A DNA stretch of 64,000 nucleotides from the NCBI RefSeq assembly GCF_015712165.1, contig NZ_JADPZX010000001.1:6336001-6400000 (forward strand), read 5' to 3'. A program made the position numbers and the translations under genes. The stretch comes from Streptomyces spinoverrucosus. Lineage in GTDB: Bacteria; Actinomycetota; Actinomycetes; Streptomycetales; Streptomycetaceae. Shown here in pieces: positions 60,748 to 64,000 of the stretch (positions are counted from its first letter, which is position 1; each line of letters starts with the position of its first letter). Below the pieces are notes generated by a model, which was not told where the DNA came from, made no database searches, and worked only from the letters and a program-made list of their open reading frames with translations.

Positions 60748-62019
60748 TCAGCCTCGTGGTACCTCGCGCCACGGCTTGCCCTCCCACGGGTCGGGCTCCT
60801 TGGGAAGGCCGAGCACGCGCTCGGCGAGGATGTTCTTGTTGACCTCGGTCGTTCCGCCCTCGATCGTGTTCGCCCGACTGCGCAGCATGGCGCGTACCTC
60901 GGCGGGCATGTCCTCGGCGTACCCGGCGGGATCGCCCGGCCACGCGGTCGCTCCCAGGCCCAGCATGCGCGCCGCGGTCTCCTGCAGCCGCTGATTGAGC
61001 TCGGATCCGTGCACCTTGCCGACCGAGCTCTCGGGCCCGGGCGGAAAGCCGGCCGCGATGCCGGCGCGGACACGGGAGTTGGTCCACGAGCGGATCTGCT
61101 CCTCGCACCACAGCCGCACGAGCGCGTGGCGCGTGTTCGCGTCGTCCCAGCCGTAGGGGAGTCTGCGTTCCGTACGCTCCTGCGCCAGCCGGACGAGCCG
61201 CCCGGCACCCGTGCCGCCGATACGGTCGACGCCGCCGGATCCCGCGCCCGACACCATCTGTCGCTCCCCGCTCAGCGTGGAACGGGCCACCTTCCAGCCC
61301 GAGTTGACCGCACCGACCCGCTGGGCGTCCGGCACCACGGCACCGTCGAGGAACACCTCGTTGAAGTCGACCTCGCCTCCGATGTGCCGCAGCGGGCGGA
61401 CGTCCACACCCGGCTGCTTCATGTCGATGAGGAAGTACGTGATGCCCTCGCGCTTGGGCACGCCGGGGTCGGTCCGCGCCAGCAGGACGCCGAGGTCGGC
61501 CAGATGTGCCCACGTCGTCCACACCTTCTGTCCGGTGATGCGCCACACGTCGCCGTCACGGACCGCGGTCGTCGCGAGGGAGGCGAGGTCACTGCCCGCG
61601 CCGGGCTCGCTGAAGAGCTGACACCACACCTCCTCGTTGGAGACCAGCTTCGGCAGGAAGCGCAGACGCTGCTCGTGGGTGCCGTGGGCGAAGAGCGCGG
61701 CTGCTGTGAGATTCAGGCCGAGCGGATTGAGGCGCGGCAGGTGGTACGGGCGGAGCTCGGCCTCGGCGGCCTGGGCGAGCTCCCGTGACCAGCCCAGACC
61801 GCCGTACTCAGTCGGCCATTGCGGCACGACCAGGCCACTGCGGGCGAACTGCGGGTACCAGGCACGGTATTCGTCGGGAGTCCGTATCCGGCGCACCGCG
61901 CCACGGCCACCCGACTCGGCCGCCGTACGCCAGCGTGCCGGCACCGTACTCGCCAGCCAGTCCTGAACCGCCGCCCTGACCTGGCCGGTTGTGCGGCACT
62001 CCGCAAGCACGTCACTCAT
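60748..62019 (-). CDS. Acyl-CoA dehydrogenase
   Basis: 423 aa. The ATG at 62019 (MSDVLAECRTTG) has GGAGG 5 nt upstream and overlaps the hydratase stop. FAD segment LFSEPGAGSDLASLATTAVR; C-terminal ANTIEGGTTEVNKNILAERV with a Glu near the base position. It resembles the bulky-substrate dehydrogenases of actinobacterial side-chain degradation. It is coupled to an upstream hydratase and followed closely by another dehydrogenase. Confidence 0.93.
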   Translation of the reverse strand: MSDVLAECRTTGQVRAAVQDWLASTVPARWRTAAESGGRGAVRRIRTPDEYRAWYPQFARSGLVVPQWPTEYGGLGWSRELAQAAEAELRPYHLPRLNPLGLNLTAAALFAHGTHEQRLRFLPKLVSNEEVWCQLFSEPGAGSDLASLATTAVRDGDVWRITGQKVWTTWAHLADLGVLLARTDPGVPKREGITYFLIDMKQPGVDVRPLRHIGGEVDFNEVFLDGAVVPDAQRVGAVNSGWKVARSTLSGERQMVSGAGSGGVDRIGGTGAGRLVRLAQERTERRLPYGWDDANTRHALVRLWCEEQIRSWTNSRVRAGIAAGFPPGPESSVGKVHGSELNQRLQETAARMLGLGATAWPGDPAGYAEDMPAEVRAMLRSRANTIEGGTTEVNKNILAERVLGLPKEPDPWEGKPWREVPRG

Positions 62020-62717
62020 TGCGTCCTCCCTCTCGCGTCGCTCAAACCGCTCTCCAACGCGCGCCACAGAGCGGCCTTCCGTGTGGCCGCAGAGTCCGGA
62101 CACCGGGCCGCGGCTTCGGCGAGCTCCTGCGCCCGCGCTTCCAGGCGGTCGGCGCTGACGACCTCGCCGACCCAGCCCAGACGCAGTGCCTCCCGCGCTC
62201 CGATGCGCTCGTGGGCACCCGTGAAAGCCATACGAGCCACCGCGCCGAAGGAGGCGCGGCGCGCGAGGCCGATCGTCTCGAACGCGCTGACCTGTCCGAG
62301 GCTCACATGCGGATCGAGGAACGAGGCCGTCTCGGAGGCCAGGACCAGATCGGAGTCGGCGACGAAGTGCAGTCCGCCGCCGGCGCAGACTCCGTTCACC
62401 GCGGTGACGACCGGCTTGCTCACGCCCAAGTGCCAGCCGGTCAGCCGCAGATCGGCCTGCTTGGTGCGGCGGGACATGGCGCGCAGAGCCTGGGGATCAC
62501 GACTGAGCTGGCGCACGTCGAGACCGGTCTGGAAGGCACTGCCGCGCCCGGTGACCACGATCGCGCACACCGAGTCATCGGCCTCCAACTCCCTCCAGGC
62601 CTGGGGGAGCTGCTCCATCATCCGGGCGTTCATGGCATTGCCCACGTCGGGCCGGTTGAAGACGAGCCAGCCCACGGGGCCTCGTCTCTCGAGGAGGAGG
62701 GGATCGTCACTCAGCAC
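62016..62717 (-). CDS. Enoyl-CoA hydratase/isomerase family protein
   Basis: 233 aa, a little short for the family because the C-terminal helices are trimmed. Oxyanion-hole segment AVNGVCAGGGLHFVADSDLV, second acid region FLDPHVSLGQVSAFE. The GTG at 62717 opens directly into the fold (LSDDPLLLERRGPVGWLVFN) but has no ribosome site; element F lies immediately upstream with TATACA about 6 nt before the GTG, so the message may be leaderless. First gene of the operon with two dehydrogenases. Confidence 0.88.
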   Translation of the reverse strand: MLSDDPLLLERRGPVGWLVFNRPDVGNAMNARMMEQLPQAWRELEADDSVCAIVVTGRGSAFQTGLDVRQLSRDPQALRAMSRRTKQADLRLTGWHLGVSKPVVTAVNGVCAGGGLHFVADSDLVLASETASFLDPHVSLGQVSAFETIGLARRASFGAVARMAFTGAHERIGAREALRLGWVGEVVSADRLEARAQELAEAAARCPDSAATRKAALWRALESGLSDARGRTQ

Positions 62718-62718
62718 A

Positions 62719-62747
62719 TTGATTGTATATCATATCGATGATACAAG
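62719..62747. promoter_or_regulatory. AT-rich operator-like element F (divergent promoter)
   Basis: Begins TTGATTGTATATCATATCG and ends ATGATACAAG. Outer parts TTGTAT (62724-62729... on the left) and ATACAA (right) form an inverted repeat across the site. It lies directly against the GTG start of the hydratase and 43 nt upstream of the MaoC-type gene. Confidence 0.5.
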
Positions 62748-62789
62748 TTCCTGGATGTAGAGCCGCTTCGGAGGCCTGGGAGGCCGTGG

Positions 62790-64000
62790 ATGTCGGATTC
62801 GGCGACCGCCGGAATCATCACGGATGAGGGAGTCGCGCGGCTGCGAGCGCGGATCGGCGTACCGCAGGTGTATCCGGTGCCTCCGCACTATCTGCGGCCG
62901 GGAGTTGATGCCTTCCGCCACGTCGCGAGGTCGTACGGGGACGACAATCCGCTGTGGAGCGATCCGTCCCACGCCCCGACGACGCGGTGGAAGGAGCAGA
63001 TCGCCCCGCCGCCGTTGATCGGTGGTGACAGTCTCATCGGCGAAGACCGACTCACCGACACGGAGTTGGATCAGCAGAAGGACCTGCGTGGTGACCCCCT
63101 GCGCGGAGTTCACGCCTTCTATGCGGCGAGCCAGCGTGAGTGGTGGGCGCCGCTGACCGCCGATCAGCGGATCTTCCGCAGGACCGCCCTCGTGGGCGTG
63201 GTCGACAAACCGAGCGAGTTCGGCGGACGCGGCGTTCAGGAGTGGACATCACAGGCGTACCGCACCGAAGCAGGGGTGCTCCTCGGCGCCCAGAACCGCA
63301 TGATGTACCGCACCGAACGCGGCAAGGCACGCGAGCGCAAGAAGTACGCGGACGTCACCGTCGAACCTTGGGGCGAGCAGCAACTGGCCGCGCTGGATGA
63401 ACAGTTGGCCGCCGAGAGCCCGCGCGGGAGCGAGCCGCGTTGGTGGGAGGACGTACGGGTCGGCGATCTGGTGGGGCCGCTGGTGAAGGGCCCGCTGACC
63501 GTGACCGACATGGTCTGCTGGCACGTCGGCATGGGGATGGGCATGTACGGCGTGGCCCCCCTGCGTCTGGCCCACCGCAACCGCAGGCGGATCCCCCGCT
63601 TCTACCACCGCGACGAACTCGGGATACCGGATGTGATGCAGCGTGTGCACTGGGACCCGGCGTACGCCCGCAAGTCCGGGAATCCCACAACGTTCGACTA
63701 CGGGCGGATGCGTGAAACCTGGCTCATCCACGCCTGCACGGACTGGATGGGTGACGACGCCTGGCTGTGGCGACTGCGGGTGGAGTTCCGCAGGTTCAAC
63801 TACGTGGGAGACGTGCAGTGGGTCGAAGGCGAGGTGACCCGGCACTACCTTGCTGAAGGTGACCGGCCTGCGGTCGACCTTGACCTGCGGACGCGTAACC
63901 AGCGAGGCGAAGTCACCTCGCCGGCCGCCGCCACGATCCTGCTGCCGAGCCGGGAACACGGACCCGTGAGGCTCCCCGACCCGCCGGGAAACACCCTCGA
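62790..64000 (+). CDS. MaoC/FAS1-like didomain acyl dehydratase, 3' end outside window
   Basis: About 403 codons are visible with no stop before the window ends. GGGAGG lies 6 nt before the ATG. The N-terminal half (VDAFRHVARSYGDDNPLWSD, then TTRWKEQIAPPPLIG) is a FAS1-like dehydratase domain. A linker with ERKKYADVTVEPWGEQQLAA leads to a second hot-dog half (WWEDVRVGDLVGPLVKGPLT, FDYGRMRETWLIHACTDWMG). Two-hot-dog hydratases handle bulky enoyl-CoAs, as in steroid side-chain degradation. Divergent from the hydratase/dehydrogenase operon and sharing element F. Confidence 0.85.
   Translation, partial: MSDSATAGIITDEGVARLRARIGVPQVYPVPPHYLRPGVDAFRHVARSYGDDNPLWSDPSHAPTTRWKEQIAPPPLIGGDSLIGEDRLTDTELDQQKDLRGDPLRGVHAFYAASQREWWAPLTADQRIFRRTALVGVVDKPSEFGGRGVQEWTSQAYRTEAGVLLGAQNRMMYRTERGKARERKKYADVTVEPWGEQQLAALDEQLAAESPRGSEPRWWEDVRVGDLVGPLVKGPLTVTDMVCWHVGMGMGMYGVAPLRLAHRNRRRIPRFYHRDELGIPDVMQRVHWDPAYARKSGNPTTFDYGRMRETWLIHACTDWMGDDAWLWRLRVEFRRFNYVGDVQWVEGEVTRHYLAEGDRPAVDLDLRTRNQRGEVTSPAAATILLPSREHGPVRLPDPPGNTL

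Noticed and set aside
3971..62747. AT-rich elements as KstR/KstR2 cholesterol-regulon boxes
   Set aside because: They lack the AACnnGTT core of KstR and the CAAG/CTTG half-sites of KstR2, and no ring-degradation genes such as kshA or hsaC are present.
1..64000. Biosynthetic gene cluster (PKS/NRPS/terpene)
   Set aside because: No carrier proteins, condensation domains or terpene synthases; P450s and SDRs here sit with CoA-ester degradation genes.
1..64000. tRNA, rRNA, CRISPR array, riboswitch or prophage
   Set aside because: No sequence resembling conserved tRNA arms, rRNA segments, regular spacer-repeat units or phage structural genes was recognised by eye.

Overview
This 64 kb window has the look of a Streptomyces or close actinobacterial chromosome: very GC-rich with strong GC bias at third codon positions, many GTG/TTG starts, GGAGG-type ribosome binding sites, and families typical of that group (F420-type LLM oxidoreductases, TrmB-LuxR and LacI regulators, secreted SGNH and S8 hydrolases, an IS5-type remnant). 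No rRNA, tRNA, CRISPR array, phage module or replication origin was seen.

Left block (1-25.1 kb). This is a catabolic locus for an unidentified carboxylic acid handled as its CoA thioester: acyl-CoA synthetase (5' end outside the window), enoyl-CoA hydratases, class III CoA transferase with a small ferredoxin, an HMG-CoA-synthase-like/DUF35 protein with a thiolase, a NIPSNAP-like protein, a branched-chain-type ABC importer whose two permeases and one ATPase are fused in one chain, a six-gene operon (aldehyde dehydrogenase, three SDRs, P450, hydratase), an amidohydrolase, a TetR regulator and a paired acyl-CoA dehydrogenase set. A TrmB-LuxR regulator broken by one frameshift closes the block.

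Middle block (25.3-42 kb). It opens with about 1 kb of gene debris: the 5' end of an S8 peptidase, an IS5-family transposase, and fragments of a threonine dehydratase and an SDR. A sugar or polyol region follows: a sugar ABC transporter, GntR and LacI regulators (LacI frameshifted), three Gfo/Idh/MocA dehydrogenases, two TIM-barrel isomerases, and a P450-reductase-ferredoxin fusion with an aldo/keto reductase and an esterase. Three copies of a palindrome, CTTAGATCGATCTAAG or near matches, mark LacI-type control.

Right block (42.2-64 kb). Two Baeyer-Villiger monooxygenase/esterase pairs with ADH, SDR and TetR suggest ketone to ester or lactone to hydroxy acid. Next come an LLM oxidoreductase/SDR divergon, an operon of quinone oxidoreductase, acyl-CoA synthetase, TetR, APH-like kinase and acyl-CoA dehydrogenase, a secreted SGNH esterase, a hydratase and two dehydrogenases, and a MaoC-type didomain hydratase running off the end.

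The most striking feature is an AT-rich element (cores TTATATAT or TTGTATAAAATAT) at seven promoters, four left and three right of the sugar block. It implies one regulon covering uptake, oxidation and beta-oxidation that the sugar block interrupts. The divergent TetR gene at 20.1-20.8 kb is the best candidate regulator. The substrate cannot be read from sequence; the gene set fits an alicyclic, terpenoid or steroid-like acid.
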